Numbered from the stretch's first letter, positions 22,034 through 33,527 are shown. The stretch: DNA of 64,000 bases from Phytophthora colocasiae (GCA_018806915.1 JAGKQI010000064.1:248001-312000); one strand, 5' to 3'. Notes: a model not told the origin generated them from the letters alone. Program-made: numbers and translations.

Positions 22034-22900
22034 GGACAACTCTACATCGAAGACGCTGAAAAAGGTCAGGGACGTAAAGAAATATTTCCTGGCGTCTCTG
22101 ACTTAGTGACCTACATGAAAGACGTGCGACGAGAAGAAGAGGTAAAGCAACATATTCGCATTATCAATTAAAGTTGAAATATTTACATTGTATTTGTAGG
22201 TTTCATCAACGGCAGTAATGATCTAGTTCATGTGGACGATCCGACCAGAGTGGATGGCTTCCTATGTTGTCGGAATTTCCGACGGTGGAGGCGCTTTGGA
22301 TCACATGGTGCAACGTATTGCCAACCGGTAATTTATTTTTCGTATTTCATATTGAGAATTAATAATTTAATTTAATTAACTTTTTTCGTCTTTATGGATA
22401 TATACTAGCTACGGATTCTCTTCCCCCCCAAAAAAAAACCAAGCTGCTAAAAATCGACTGACTAGAAGAAACGCGTGCTGCATTTCTGTACAATTTTGGG
22501 AAGGTTACAGCAGCTACGAGGGGGCGGCGTGTTAAATGTTGATAAAACTGCAATTTTGTTTGATATGACGCCCATTCGGTCTTGGGCCGGCAAAGGCCAA
22601 AAGGATTCCGCGCGTGTGTTGGGCACAAACAAGCACGCGGGTCCCATGACAGCAGTGTTAACTGTACGAGACGACGGTAAGCTGTTTCTCTTTTTATATT
22701 TTCATTTATTGATTTATTTCTTGCAATTTTGCTTTATTGTTAGGAATGAAATTGCCAACTCTGTTCATCACATCCGCGTTTTGCATGATGTTCCCGCGGA
22801 TATCCTTTCCGACTGAGACCCCAAATTTACGGCATCTGTATGGAGAACGTTGTGCCAAATATTGAGAACCAGACAAAAGCTGACAAGCGCTTTTCGTCAT
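22034..22900 (+). pseudogene. Pogo-like transposase, 3' part (DDE core start)
   Basis: Continuation of the gene begun at 14928. It starts KDNSTSKTLKKV in frame across the TTAA, then shifts to GQGRKEIFPGVSDLVTYMKD. Further on are GGALDHMVQRIANR (near 22290), NVDKTAILFDM with the first catalytic Asp (near 22540), and KLPTLFIT near 22750 after a gap that looks like an intron (about 22677-22742). In-frame stops (for example TAG near 22225) and several frame changes show decay. The catalytic domain is cut short near 22840. Confidence 0.6.
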
Positions 22901-23038
22901 TAGGCAACTCGAGAGGCTGATTCGGACAATTGAGATTTATTTAGGTGCTTTCTCAAATGGAGCATCTACGGACGTAGTCGTGTTCCATCCTGGTCCGCTC
23001 CAACAAACTGTACACGGGCTGCTCCACGATGGGACGGA

Positions 23039-23400
23039 TCAGTGTCGGTCACACGCTTCAGTGATATCTGACGCCTTCCAAGAGCTTGTGCCCCAGTAGA
23101 ACGCCCAAACTTTCTCGATAACGAAGTTCATAGCTCGGACTGTCTCCTCAATGGGCGTGTACGGGTCAGGTTGGTGGCAGAACATGACGTCGACGTAGTC
23201 GAGTGAGCCCTTAGCACCTTCGATGATGTGCTTGCGGCTGAGTCCGCGGTCGTTCGGATCTACTAAGTCAAATCGTTTTGCTTCGAAGAAAACTTTCGTG
23301 GTTATGACGAGCAACACCCATTCAGGACGTCGACCAGGCAGTCCATGGGTCATCTTAGACGGGATGCAGTTGATATACGCGAGCCATTACCATTCTGACG
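23039..23400 (-). pseudogene. Aldo-keto reductase fragment
   Basis: Resembles the aldo-keto reductase / K+ channel beta-subunit family: [37 protein letters not shown], then [19 protein letters not shown] and ITEA. Compared with the family a few residues before DYVDV are missing. Both the nucleotide-binding N-terminus (with the catalytic Tyr) and the C-terminal third are absent. The reading frame ends abruptly on both sides. The fragment would be inactive. Confidence 0.7.
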
Positions 23401-24130
23401 TAAAGCACATCGGTCAGCAACAAGAATCCACTGACCCAACAGAACACAGCATTTCCCTGTGGAGAACTTCTCCTTTAGCAGCGTTGCGAATATGTTCTCC
23501 TGGCTGCATTTGGATCTGTAGGAGTAGCAAAATGTAAGTTAGTATATCACTTAGCTACATTTGATCTACCCAATCTTCCACAGAGGAAATCTAGCAATGC
23601 ACTGTGGCTCTGCATGTCTTGACTTTTTTCGATATCTTTGATCAACGTAGTGCGGTGCTAAACCCCTGCAAATGGTATAGATCTAGCCGGTGAAGCAGCA
23701 ACGATTCCACTTGTCCAGCAATGACTACGAGACACCTTAGACGGCTGGTTGCTCACAACACCTACCTCCACGTTAACGTCCAGTGCATCGGTGCGCTCTT
23801 TGGGAGGCTGCTCACGTCCATGAGCAGCACCACTTTGAAGATCTGTGGGTATTGGATTTGGCCAGGTGGTACCGGATCTGCGCTGGGCTGAGGGAGAATG
23901 GCCAGCATCCATCCTTGTGATCCGAGTCAGTTTAAATGGCAGCTATGATATGCAATTATACTACAAATTGTATTGTAATAAATCATGTGCATCTCTTCTA
24001 TTAACTCTATATTCAATACCATCATATGCATCTCTATTACAAAATGTATGGTTTCATATCATATGCATATCTACTACAAATTGTATCAAGTCCCTCCCGT
24101 ATGGCAGTTGCACTTTAGCCGTCGGACGGT
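23401..24130. other. No gene recognised
   Basis: Mostly low-information sequence, including an AT-rich stretch at 23940-24090 with imperfect repeats of CATATGCATMTCTATTACAAA type. No coding region or transposon end seen. Confidence 0.4.
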
Positions 24131-24139
24131 GAAGTCCAA

Positions 24140-25095
24140 GCAGCCTAAATGGAAGAAGTTTCACTGCCCGCCGCTCTCCATCTCGCGCACAGAGTAGATC
24201 AAACACGAGGCTAACCGAGCATCTGACGAGCTGCTGCGCTTCTCCGCCGGAGAGGCTTTCAAGCACCGGCGCTAGCCTCGATAGCGACGACGAGCAGTTC
24301 CAGGACGGTCTCAAATGGGAATACACAGAGCAAGTGGATAGTATTCGAGTGGAGAAGGTCAAGGTCAAGCCCAAGGGCAAGAAAGGGGTCTACTATTTTA
24401 GGGGAATCACACAGATGGGAGGAAGTATCGAGGAGATCATGGAACTGTACGAAGTGGACATGGCGCACCCCAATATGCAACTGGAGAAGAAACTGTCTCC
24501 GGACATTATGCACTCGGTTGTGCTTTATGAAATCCAGCGGTATAGACCGGAAGAGAGCACAGTTTTCATTGGTATTCGCTGGTCACCAGTACGCTCACCG
24601 TACGTTATGGTGCGCAGCAGAGACTACTGCTAATTGGAGATTCAGCGCCGATTTACGTTCCCTGATGGACGAAGGAGCTTTGCTCGTTGCTTACACTCTG
24701 TGAAGATCAAGAGCTGTCCAGATATGGAGAAGACCCATGGCTTTGTGAGAGGAAGCATGCACTGCTCGGGTATCGTGTTCATTGAGAGCAAGAGAGACCG
24801 CAAGACGCTGGATATTGTACAAGAGGTGTATATAGACTTGAAAGGAAACATATCCCAGTGGGTGGTGGCTAAAGGACTGTGGCAGAGACTCATGAGTCTC
24901 GAACATCTTAAGAAGTACGTGAACATGAAGCGCGTGGCTCACCAGACGTTCGCAAGACGCAGTCAGCTCATTGCCCCCGGTAAAGTGAAGACGTGCTTTG
25001 TGTGTGTGGATGATATTGGCACCGTATTGAAAAATGCTGGGACGACGATGATGATGAGGGTGCCCACGCGCGGATCTGAAATACCGGCATATTGA
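24140..25095 (+). pseudogene. START-domain protein, decayed
   Basis: Matches the large oomycete family with an N-terminal START-like lipid-binding domain followed by a FYVE-type finger. WKKFHCPPLSIS and HEANRASDELLRF mark the N-terminus (stops near 24196 and 24270). A long open part follows (24334-24633) ending SRDYC, a TAA at 24631-24633, and then continuation in the same frame to FARRSQLIAPGKVKTCFVCVDD. The finger begins (CFVC) but is lost beyond about 25020, where unrelated sequence starts. It converges on the sugar-transporter fragment at 25096. Non-functional because of the stops and truncation. Confidence 0.65.
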
Positions 25096-25700
25096 CGATC
25101 GAACCGTAAAAGACGGCGTTGATCCCCGAGAGCTGCTGCGAGCAAGACAACAGAATAGCAGCAGCCAGCTGAAGGCGGTAATTAGGAGAGAACAGCGACT
25201 CCTTCTCGGCCGTGTTCTGCATCAGACCCTATTCGTCGTCCGGCTTGGCGTTCGACTCCATCCATGACAGAGCAGTGTACACGTGCTCCTCGCCGTACAG
25301 ACGAATGACCAGCTTGGCTTATTCACGGCGGTTCTTCATGAGTAACCACGCCGGACTCTCCGCACAGAGTGCAGCACGGCCAGATGACCGGGAAACCGGC
25401 CATGCAGCCCCAACCAGAACTCGTGTTGGCGAAGAAGGTGATGGCCGGAAACAGGATGCCGATGGTCACGGAGATCTGCAGACCCAGACCCAGGATGTTA
25501 CGCATGTGCGGCGGCGTCAGCTCGTTCGTGTACGCACCGAGGGTTCCCGTGGCCGTGTCGGACGTGATGCCGGCGATGGGACTACCAGCCGATAAGGCCC
25601 AGACGTTCGACAGGGACGCCTCCGCCACGGCGCCCACGATCATGAAGGTGCAGTTGACGAACACCAGCTTCTTGAATGCCCTCGTCGTCCACCTGGTAGA
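25096..25700 (-). pseudogene. Major-facilitator sugar transporter fragment
   Basis: Two blocks of the sugar-porter family in coding order. The first (25664-25330) has membrane helices with ITSDTATGTLGAYTNE and LTPPHMRNILGLGLQI. The second (25222-25120) reads SPNYRLQLAAAILLSCSQQL followed by SGINAVFYGS, the loop and helix around QQLSGIN that is diagnostic of glucose transporters. A frame change near 25330-25225 and the absence of both the first helices and the C-terminal half show it is a fragment. Confidence 0.7.
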
Positions 25701-25819
25701 CCATCACTGGTACAACGCAACATCAAAAGCTCGGGCATCTCGGGCAGCATAATAGGCACATGAAAAGCACACAGACCATTAAAAGCATCACCACGATGCA
25801 TTAAGTCTTTATTCAGTTT

Positions 25820-26940
25820 TCATCCCGTCCTACGTTCGTACATATACATAGGTTGCAAAGCAAATTTCCAGCTACATGCCGCATCGAACCGACGGACTAA
25901 TTGCCGAATCTTACAGAATGGCTGAGTGCATGTCGCTCGGTGCCTAGGACAAAACGATGATGTGGCAACAACAATACGAGCCTTTTCCATGGTACCAAGC
26001 TCGTGTGTGACGACCAATTTCGCGTCCTCTTCGAAGAGAAGGACATTTGCGAATACCACAGTTGCTTTGCTCGCTGGTGACTTTTGCGATAACGCAGCAT
26101 CCCGTACATCGATGCACTTCAATGCAACCTTCTTCAGACTAGGAAGGCCTTTTGTATAGAGCTCAATCCGTTCTGTAGCTAGAGATCTCTTTGCGCATTT
26201 CGACTCCAGCGCTAATACCAACGTCAGTGGTCAACGCCACTTGACACAGCACATTTCCAATTCCTGCACCAATGTCTAAGAAGACATCTCTTGGTCGATT
26301 TCTCCAGCATTTCCTTGTGTCCGGCCAGCCTTTTGGCGGATGTCCTTGGGCCTAACATCTCCAAACATTGCTTGAAGTAGGCATGCAGCTTCCTCTTCAG
26401 TATGAACGCGCCCAGAAGGGTTTTTACTGGCATCATCCCGACCACCACAACCTTCATCACCTTGGCTAACATCTCCATATTCGCTGCCACCGATATCGCA
26501 TGCTTCATCCCGACTAGATCCTGCATGAGCACTGCTATCACTTCTACCATCGCTCGATTCACGACCACAGCTATCGACAGGAGTTTTTGATTGAGGGCTG
26601 CCGTTGTTTCTAGGCAGTTCGGGATCAACAAAAAGTGGGTTATTCGGTCGAGCCACTTGAGTATCTGCGAAATCTTGCCTACGTCCGGAAGAGGGCGTCG
26701 AGATCTGCCGAAGAAGCAGCGCGGAAACTGGGCCAGCCTTCGTCCGTGTGTCCGCTTCAGACTAACCATACGTAGTTGTAGCTCACGCACTGTTCGTTTT
26801 GATTGAGCTATACGGCGCGCTACATAACTCAATGTAATTCGGACTTCCTGGCGCTCGAACTCAGCAGCTAGCTGCACAAGCGCTTTGTATTCCCAATCGA
26901 GGAAATTAGTTCTCATGCAGCTTGAAAAATACAAATGCAT
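25820..26940 (-). pseudogene. DOT1-like methyltransferase, broken
   Basis: The N-terminal part (26940 down) is Arg/Lys-rich and helical (HLYFSS ... FERQEVRITLSYVARRIAQ). After frame changes near 26650 and 26280 the SAM-binding motif appears: LDIGAGIGNVLCQVAL then GVEMRK (near 26190-26270). Another frame change leads to FANVLLFEEDAKLV, RIVVATSSFCPRHR and CKIRQLVRRFD (26130-25860), matching the later motifs of the DOT1-type histone H3K79 methyltransferase fold. The family call rests on LDIGAGIGN, the NVLLF block and CPRHR. At least three frame breaks. Confidence 0.55.
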
Positions 26941-27170
26941 GTACCTGTATCTTAAAAAATGAATGGGCTAACACTTAATGCATGTATATGAAAGTTTGTA
27001 TAAAAAATATGTGGTCCTCCAGCGTGAGGATACGGATCAAGATGGGAATGTATGGTTTTTACACAACATGACAACAAGTAACATCTTTGTCGTTTATATC
27101 ACAGCATTTTGATTGGTAGAAAAGAAGCAGTTTCAAAACACGATATATTTTTTGGTAATTGATGCAAAAG

Positions 27171-27258
27171 GGCGCTCACAGCTAGCGATATTTTTCACCG
27201 TGTTTTGGAAATGGTATTAAAGGTCGCTGTGAGCGCCCCTGTATCGCAATAGGGTTAA
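27171..27258. repeat. 13-bp inverted repeat next to a TTAA
   Basis: GGGCGCTCACAGC (27171-27183) and its exact reverse complement (27227-27239) with a 43-base spacer, followed by AGGGTTAA (27251-27258). Recognisable coding sequence of the next pseudogene begins right after TTAA, so this may be one end of a piggyBac-type element or MITE. No opposite end was found. Confidence 0.45.
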
Positions 27259-27531
27259 AAAATAGCAACGTTTGCATTGTTGATGGCGCTGATCAAAAGA
27301 AACTGTAAATTACAAGCCCTCTACCAGCTCGCATTCGTGCTCGAGTCACAGAAGTTACTCGTTCAGACCAAACTTATCGTCTGGATGATGATTACTCTGT
27401 GCTTTCGTGTGATGTATTTCGAAATAATTTCGCTCACGACAGGTTCTTGAAAAGACTAACCTATTTACTCTGCAGGGTTGATTTCATCTTCAAATTCGTT
27501 GGCTTTGGGTATAATTTTTCTATTATATAAA
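27259..27531 (+). pseudogene. 3' remnant of a polytopic membrane-protein gene
   Basis: Reads IATFALLMALIKRNCKLQAL, then YQLAFVLESQ, then WMMITLCFRVMYFE, and after a probable intron (about 27449-27478) VDFIFKFVGFGYNF, ending at a TAA near 27529-27531. This matches the 3' end of the gene ending at 35859 (IISFWMLMAVVKRNCGMQAL ... WMVITLCFRVVHF ... FKFTGLGYNS). It is a truncated tandem paralogue, cut off at the TTAA at 27255-27258. Confidence 0.65.
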
Positions 27532-27617
27532 CCTGAAAATGTGCTATCAACCTGTTTGGTTTTATCTTGGGTGTTGTTGGCAAACAAATGTCTAACGATG
27601 TCCCCAGCGCTAAATTA

Positions 27618-27639
27618 AACCGAGGTTGCAACCTCGGTT
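27618..27639. repeat. 22-bp perfect palindrome
   Basis: AACCGAGGTTG followed directly by its reverse complement, about 90 bp before the ATG at 27729. Possible protein-binding site or hairpin; function unknown. Confidence 0.7.
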
Positions 27640-28351
27640 GTCATTCATGTCGACTGGAAATAGAACGCTGCCTGCCTTGGACTAAATGTTAAGCGGTGGC
27701 TAATCGAGCTTTGTCTTCTGTCCCAGCGATGACTAACAAATTTTCTACGAGAGCATTGAAACTTCTGCACAGATGGAAGAGTCTGCAAGTAACCTATTAC
27801 GGTGGCAAATATTCTGTCCATCGAGTGCTGGCCCTGGAGACCTATCTACAACAAGCATCAATTTTCAGGTCATTACTCGTGTGTATTGGAATCCCGTTGC
27901 CTATGGTTGTATTGGTTTTCGTGCAAGAGTCTGTGCCGCTTCAAGATCCAAAGGAAGGATGGCGAGCAAATTACGGATTCTGGATTCGAGTCGTAATATT
28001 GACATTTGTAATTACCCACTTCTCCACGGGTCAAGCGGTTTATTTCATTGACGGTCTTACGATCTCTACTCGTCGATTGTTCATGCTTTCTGGAACTCTT
28101 TCGATGATTTTTACTCTCTGTACTGTTGTTATTGGAGCTAACGTGATATTTCCTCTTCCCTTTTCGATCCTGACGATGACTCCGATCTTTAATTTTCTTC
28201 ACATTGGATTGTTTCGAGTAATTATGGGGAATCGCGTCATTCAACTGTTACTTGAACGTCGCGAACAGTTCGTCAAGTACCTACACTTCATGTACGCTCA
28301 AATTTTGATGATGTTCATTTATCCATTGTACGAGTTACTATTTCGTTTCTC

Positions 28352-28585
28352 TGTAGTCGGTCCACGAACACTTATTAGGGAAGCTGGTGGCTTCCTTGGA
28401 TCCTTGCTTGTATTGATGCTGATTCAGAAGTGAGCTCTACTCTTGCTCCAGAGCTCCAAGAAAACGGAGGTCTTCGAGCCTAGTCCTCTAGCAATGATCC
28501 TACAATCTCTACCACCAGCTCGGTCTCGGTACCTTATCCGAGTCCCAGTGAGTAGGCACGTCTTACACGTCTTCGACCCACTACA
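28352..28585 (-). repeat. 3' LTR of gypsy element 1
   Basis: 234 bp, identical by eye to 33528-33761. It supplies a false C-terminus to the interrupted membrane-protein frame. Confidence 0.92.
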
Positions 28586-28659
28586 CCGCCCTTCCAAGAC
28601 GTGGCTCACGAACGTAGTTGTGGCTCCACCATCTTGAACTGTCTTCATCTTGGTTACAG

Positions 28660-31600
28660 CTAACGTTGGCTGTGTACTGCCTTCAGGAGTAACTCGTCGC
28701 CCTTAGCTACCGCATACGAATTTACCATCACAGGGATATCCTTGCATAGTCCTGGTAATGTTTCCCACGAATCTTCAATGGGCTCCAAACCTTTCCAGGA
28801 TACCAAGATCTCGAATGCACGCTTCGCGTCATTCCACCTGTGATCAAGGAGCTCGGCCACGGTCAGTATAATACCTTGTGCAGCAACATGCTCTCGAATC
28901 TCCTCTGTCACTTCGAAGCTTTCATCAGCGTAGAACTTTAGCCTAGAACTGTGCACATCTTGCTGTGCCCCAGTTACGAGATGTTTTACTCGAAACGAGT
29001 GCTCGTCCGCTTTTACCACCTGATACGGCCCAATCCAGGTTACCAATAACTTGTCGTTGTGCTTTTGGTCAACTCGCGAGCGAAGAACGTAGTCACCCAC
29101 ATCGAAATTGGGCTTAGTTCCACGCTTCTGATTTCGCATGTTACGAGCCGTTTGTTTTGAGCGTGCAGTGATCACTTTCTTGTGCATAAGTTGAGCGCTC
29201 TCACGTAGCGCCTCTAACTTCGCGGTGATGTGCTCAGGATGCTCACCGATATCCACCAAGCGCTTCTGCTTGCCGTCTAAGTAGAAGTCTAGTGGCGAAG
29301 CAGCCGGTAACACACAGAAAACTTCCATTGGTGCATGATTGCCTAATGAAGGTACCGGTGTGTGATTCAGGTTTGCTTGAAGCGTTGCCACGAAGTAGGT
29401 CCAATCTTTGATGTCAACCTTGTACTCCAGACATAGCGCCCTCAAAACTTGCACGATGTCTTTGTTTAGCCTCTCCACAGACCCATTAATCCATGGCGAA
29501 TACGCTAACGTGAAGTTCTGGGTCGAGTTCAGCCGCTTACTCACGTCCTTGACCACTTCATTCTTAAAGTGAGATCCGTTGTCACTAACCCACACGTGGG
29601 GTGCACCGAATCTGCTATGCCAATCCATGATGGCCTGAGCAGTAATTGCACTTGTTGGTACAGCACACGGCACCAGCTCACAATAGTGAGTTGCATCGTC
29701 TTTCATCACTAGGAGATATGCATAGTCACCGAATGACTTGCCGAGATACAGATAATCCCAGTGTAGACCCTCATTCCTCGCTTTACTTCGATACGTTTCC
29801 GCCCAAGGTCGCTGAACAATCCTTCCCCCTTTAACGTGGTGGCACATCAGACATCCACGTAGGAAGAGATCCACTCGTTCACGTAGGTGAGCAATACGAA
29901 ATCGTCTCTGCAGAGTTTCTATAAGAGCATCACGTCCTCGGTGATCCTGCGGACCACAGTGCGCTATCACCAGCAGTCGGTACACAATATCGCTGTCAGC
30001 ATCAGGAATCCAGATGCGGTCTTTACTCATCCACACACCATCATTTCCTTGCACTAAGTCGCCCGGTTTCATTGCTACGTGTTGCCTCTGACTTGCGCGT
30101 AGAGTATCTATTGTCGGCCATACGAAGGAATCGTCACCAAACGGTCGAATTGTCACAGTACTCGGCGCTGATTGTTGATCCGTGGTTTCGTCTTCGCTTG
30201 ACGTTCACGTTTCTTCTTCAATCGCTTGATTGTACTCCCGGTCGATCGCTTGCAGCCTGCCCAGCGGGATATCATATCTGCCCACACGTTCTTTACACCT
30301 TCGATATGCTCGATCGAAAAGCGAAACTCCATGAGCTTCATCGACCATCGCAATAATTTGCCTCTGACGTGCTTTTTGACTTCTTGAGCAGGAGCGAAAA
30401 TGTATCAAGTTCCTGTGATCGCAGTACATTCGGAATCCCTTCGGCCGCATCAACAGGTAAGAGAGCTTGTCACAAGCGGTGACTATTGGGTAAGCCTCTT
30501 TCTCGATTACACTCCAGTTGCGCTGTGCTCCCGTGAAAGTACCTCCCATACACACTAACAACTCATGTTCTTGCTCGTGGATGGAGGTCTCAACATTCCA
30601 GACTGCTACCTGAGTCACAATAACAGACCAGCCGACGTCACTCGCGTCCGTTATCAGAATTGTCTCCGCTTCAGGCTTCGGAAACGCTAGTGTTGCACTG
30701 TTGGATAACGCCTTTTTCAGCTGATCAAACGCCTTTAGTTCCACCGTACTCAGCGTGATCGGAATACCACTTGCCACACGCTTCGAACGTCGCGACGCAG
30801 TCACCATGACAGAGTCAAACTTGTCTTGAAGGGGCCTCACCAGACGCCCATAGTCAATGATAGAGGTCCTCATCCAGTTGGTAGAGCAGATAAACTGCTG
30901 TAACTCACCTGCCGTCGATGGATACGGCAACGCAGTGAGAGCCTCGATCCGAGCTGGATCATGCCGTACACCGCTTCCATCGATCAGTTTCCCGCACCAC
31001 TTGACTTCTTTCTTGTACACGCAAGACTTGGATGCACTGAGCTTAAACCCAAAGTCGTTGACCAAAGTGAACAACTCTGTCAGCTTGTCCAAATACTCGT
31101 CCACAGTCTTCGCATACAGGAGAAGATCATCAATCCACACTAGCAGGTGTTCGTACAAAAGAGAAGCAAAGCACCGCTCGATAGTTGCTTGGAAATACAA
31201 TGCTGCGTCCGAACACCCTTGTGGTACACGTCTCGGTGTGAATATTTTCCTATGCGTCATGTAAGACAGGATTTCCTGTGATTCTTCGTCTAAAGGTAAT
31301 TGCCAATAACCCTTTATGAAGTCGAACAACCCGAAGAACAAGCACCCAGCTACTCGTTCTAAGTCCACATCCAAGTTCGGCATAGTTCCAACGAGAGGCT
31401 CCACTTGAGCGTTCACCGGTTTGTAGTCGGTCGTTTGCCTGTACTCGTTAGCACCACCTGCCTTCTTAACCGGCAGCGCAGGGCATGCCCACCTCGCGTT
31501 CGGGTTCTCATAGACCCAGCCAAGACTGACCAACGTGTTGTTGAAGTCCTCCAGAAAACGCTGTAGTTCAGGCGAATACTTCCTAGCCTTAATCTTGTAC

Positions 31601-32316
31601 GGCTTAGCCCCAGGCTTTAGCCGCACTTTCAGGGGTGGCACTTTAGCTGGCGGGTCATCTCCAAGTTTCACACGCCAAATATCGTACATGAAAATCACAG
31701 TTCGAAGCCGCTCCACTCGATCACTTGGGAATCCTTCGTCCAATGCTCGAGCGATCATCATCTCCACTGCTTGCTTGATTTCATCCTCTTCTTTCCTGCT
31801 TACAGCAGGATCCTCGACAATATCATCATCATCGACACCGTCGGACCAGGCCAACAACTCTAGTTGCCTGTTGACGTCAATTCCCAGCATGGTCAGTACA
31901 TCCTGACCAAGTAGGAAATCATCATCACCTTCAACACTCAGACACTCCACCGGAGTGTGGATGTTGACAGGCCCTGCTGCCGTCCGTAACGACAGCTTGA
32001 GGTACGCGACCTCCTTCACCTCCAATGACTGCCCTCCAACTAAATCACACGAGACCGGTTGGCGCAGCTTCACAATTTCGATTTCCGTTCCTTTTAGTTT
32101 CTCCACGTCTCCACGAGAGATACACGACTTGTACGCCCCACTATCTGCACAATAGGGCAGCTCGAGTAAGTCGTTCACCCGAACTGTTGGTTTGCCTTCA
32201 GGGAGACATTGTCTAATCCTTCGTAGGCGTGCGTTGCCTCCCCTGATTGAACGGTTGTCGACGATGCCCCTCGCGCTGTGTTGAGGTGCTAGTACTCTCC
32301 ACACGCGGGCAATCAC
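28660..32316 (-). pseudogene. Pol polyprotein of gypsy element 1
   Basis: First frame (32316-30205): aspartic protease with DSG (YCADSGAYKS, near 32150), reverse transcriptase with WIDDLL (near 31130), RNase H with ITDASD (near 30645). A 1-base frame change near 30355 moves the end of RNase H (IEHIEGVKNVWADMISRWAG) into another frame. A compensating change near 30200 and the stop around 30205 precede the second frame (30156-28660). That frame has the integrase HHCC finger (H ... CLMCHH), catalytic Asp-Asp-Glu (WDYLYLG, WVSDNGSHF, NGSVERLNK) and a chromodomain (FEILVSWKGLEPIEDSWE). It overlaps gag by about 100 bp. Because of the breaks it probably cannot move on its own. Confidence 0.85.
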
Positions 32317-33490
32317 GAACTAGATGTCCTCCACCACAATTGTAAACAACCCCTTTACTACGGCCTCCTTGCCGCGATTCTCCCCCATCGTTCACAACTC
32401 GACGGTCTTGGTCACTGCGCGAACGCTTACCCAGGTATTGCTGTTTGGGAGCTGAAGATCCTTTTTGTTTGTTTGCATTGTTCTTAGCAGAGTGGTTGGT
32501 GGCGCCTTGGTTGCGTTTACCACCTTCTCTATGCACTGCCCCGTCAATCTTGGCATTGTCAAGTGCTTGTTCCATAATGAGGTTGAACAGCACAGGTACA
32601 CTCGATTTGGCTCCAGGCGCCCTAAAGTCGATTTCATTCTTGACCTTTTTCTTCAGTCTTGCAGGCAATCCATTCACCAAGATCTTACACTTCTTCTTCG
32701 TCCCATCCTCAGTCTTAAAAAGACTCACGAGTCCGTTGGTGCGTATCAGCATGTTGCATGCGTGGAAGTAGTTAGTAACTTGAGCTTCCACATCACCATG
32801 ACTCTCCTCCATTGACAGTTCTCGCTTGAACAGCTCTTCGATGTTTGGTAGTTGCCTGTTTTTGAAGCTCTCCACCGTCTTCATCACCCAATCCCACAGG
32901 AACTCCTCCGTGAGCTCGGACTTTTCCTTCACCCAGACGACTTCACACAACGTGTCCAGCAAAGCTTCATCGAACGAGTTGCGTACGCTCGTCATTACTG
33001 CGTCTAGCGATTCACCTGTCGTTTTGCAACGAGCCTTAAAAGCTTCTTCATACTCGAGTCGCAGGTCCAGCCATTTCGTCATCCCGTCATGGGAGATATC
33101 CGTCACTTTAGGAGCAGTCACAATCGTAAAGATCGGCTGCGGCACCGTGGGGTGGCTGCTGGTCAGTGCTCCGTTCGTCACTTCTCCATCCTGCCTCGCC
33201 TCCTGTCCATTAGCTTGCTGCCGTGCAGCTCGGCGTGTTGCGACTGTTCCACGTTTTCCTCTTGCTGCTCGACCACGTCCTCTTGGTTGGTCGAAATCAC
33301 CTGTCGCACTTCCAACGGCACCAACCGACACAGTCGGTTGCGCCGGGCTGTCATCTTCACTTGCGGTAGATGTGACCACTCGGTCACTGGTGTCCGAGCG
33401 AGTCGTTCGTCTTGAACGCAGAACTCGCGTCGTAGAAGTCTCACTTGCTCCACTTGCCATGTTGGCCGCATTGTCCGTCGATGTAGCCAT
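32213..33490 (-). CDS. Gag of gypsy element 1, 425 aa
   Basis: Capsid-type protein of the retrotransposon, with its ATG at 33490 just inside the 5' LTR. The N-terminus is Ser/Thr- and Arg-rich (MATSTDNAANMASG), the middle is helical (capsid region around residues 140-310), and the C-terminus is basic. The nucleic-acid-binding zinc knuckle is degenerate: it reads VYNCGGGHLVRDC, without the first Cys and one residue short between Cys and His. The frame is otherwise open and overlaps the start of pol. Confidence 0.8.
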   Translation of the reverse strand: MATSTDNAANMASGASETSTTRVLRSRRTTRSDTSDRVVTSTASEDDSPAQPTVSVGAVGSATGDFDQPRGRGRAARGKRGTVATRRAARQQANGQEARQDGEVTNGALTSSHPTVPQPIFTIVTAPKVTDISHDGMTKWLDLRLEYEEAFKARCKTTGESLDAVMTSVRNSFDEALLDTLCEVVWVKEKSELTEEFLWDWVMKTVESFKNRQLPNIEELFKRELSMEESHGDVEAQVTNYFHACNMLIRTNGLVSLFKTEDGTKKKCKILVNGLPARLKKKVKNEIDFRAPGAKSSVPVLFNLIMEQALDNAKIDGAVHREGGKRNQGATNHSAKNNANKQKGSSAPKQQYLGKRSRSDQDRRVVNDGGESRQGGRSKGVVYNCGGGHLVRDCPRVESTSTSTQREGHRRQPFNQGRQRTPTKD

Positions 33491-33527
33491 CTTCCGTTGT
33501 CGAACCTTAGTTCACTAAAGTTAACTT

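Noticed and set aside
25060..25110. START and sugar-transporter pieces as one fusion gene
   Set aside because: They are on opposite strands and each is broken internally, so they are two fragments meeting at a junction.
28352..28433. C-terminus of the membrane-protein frame (VVGPRTLIREAGG...)
   Set aside because: This sequence is part of the LTR and is repeated at 33528-33761; it is not native to the gene.
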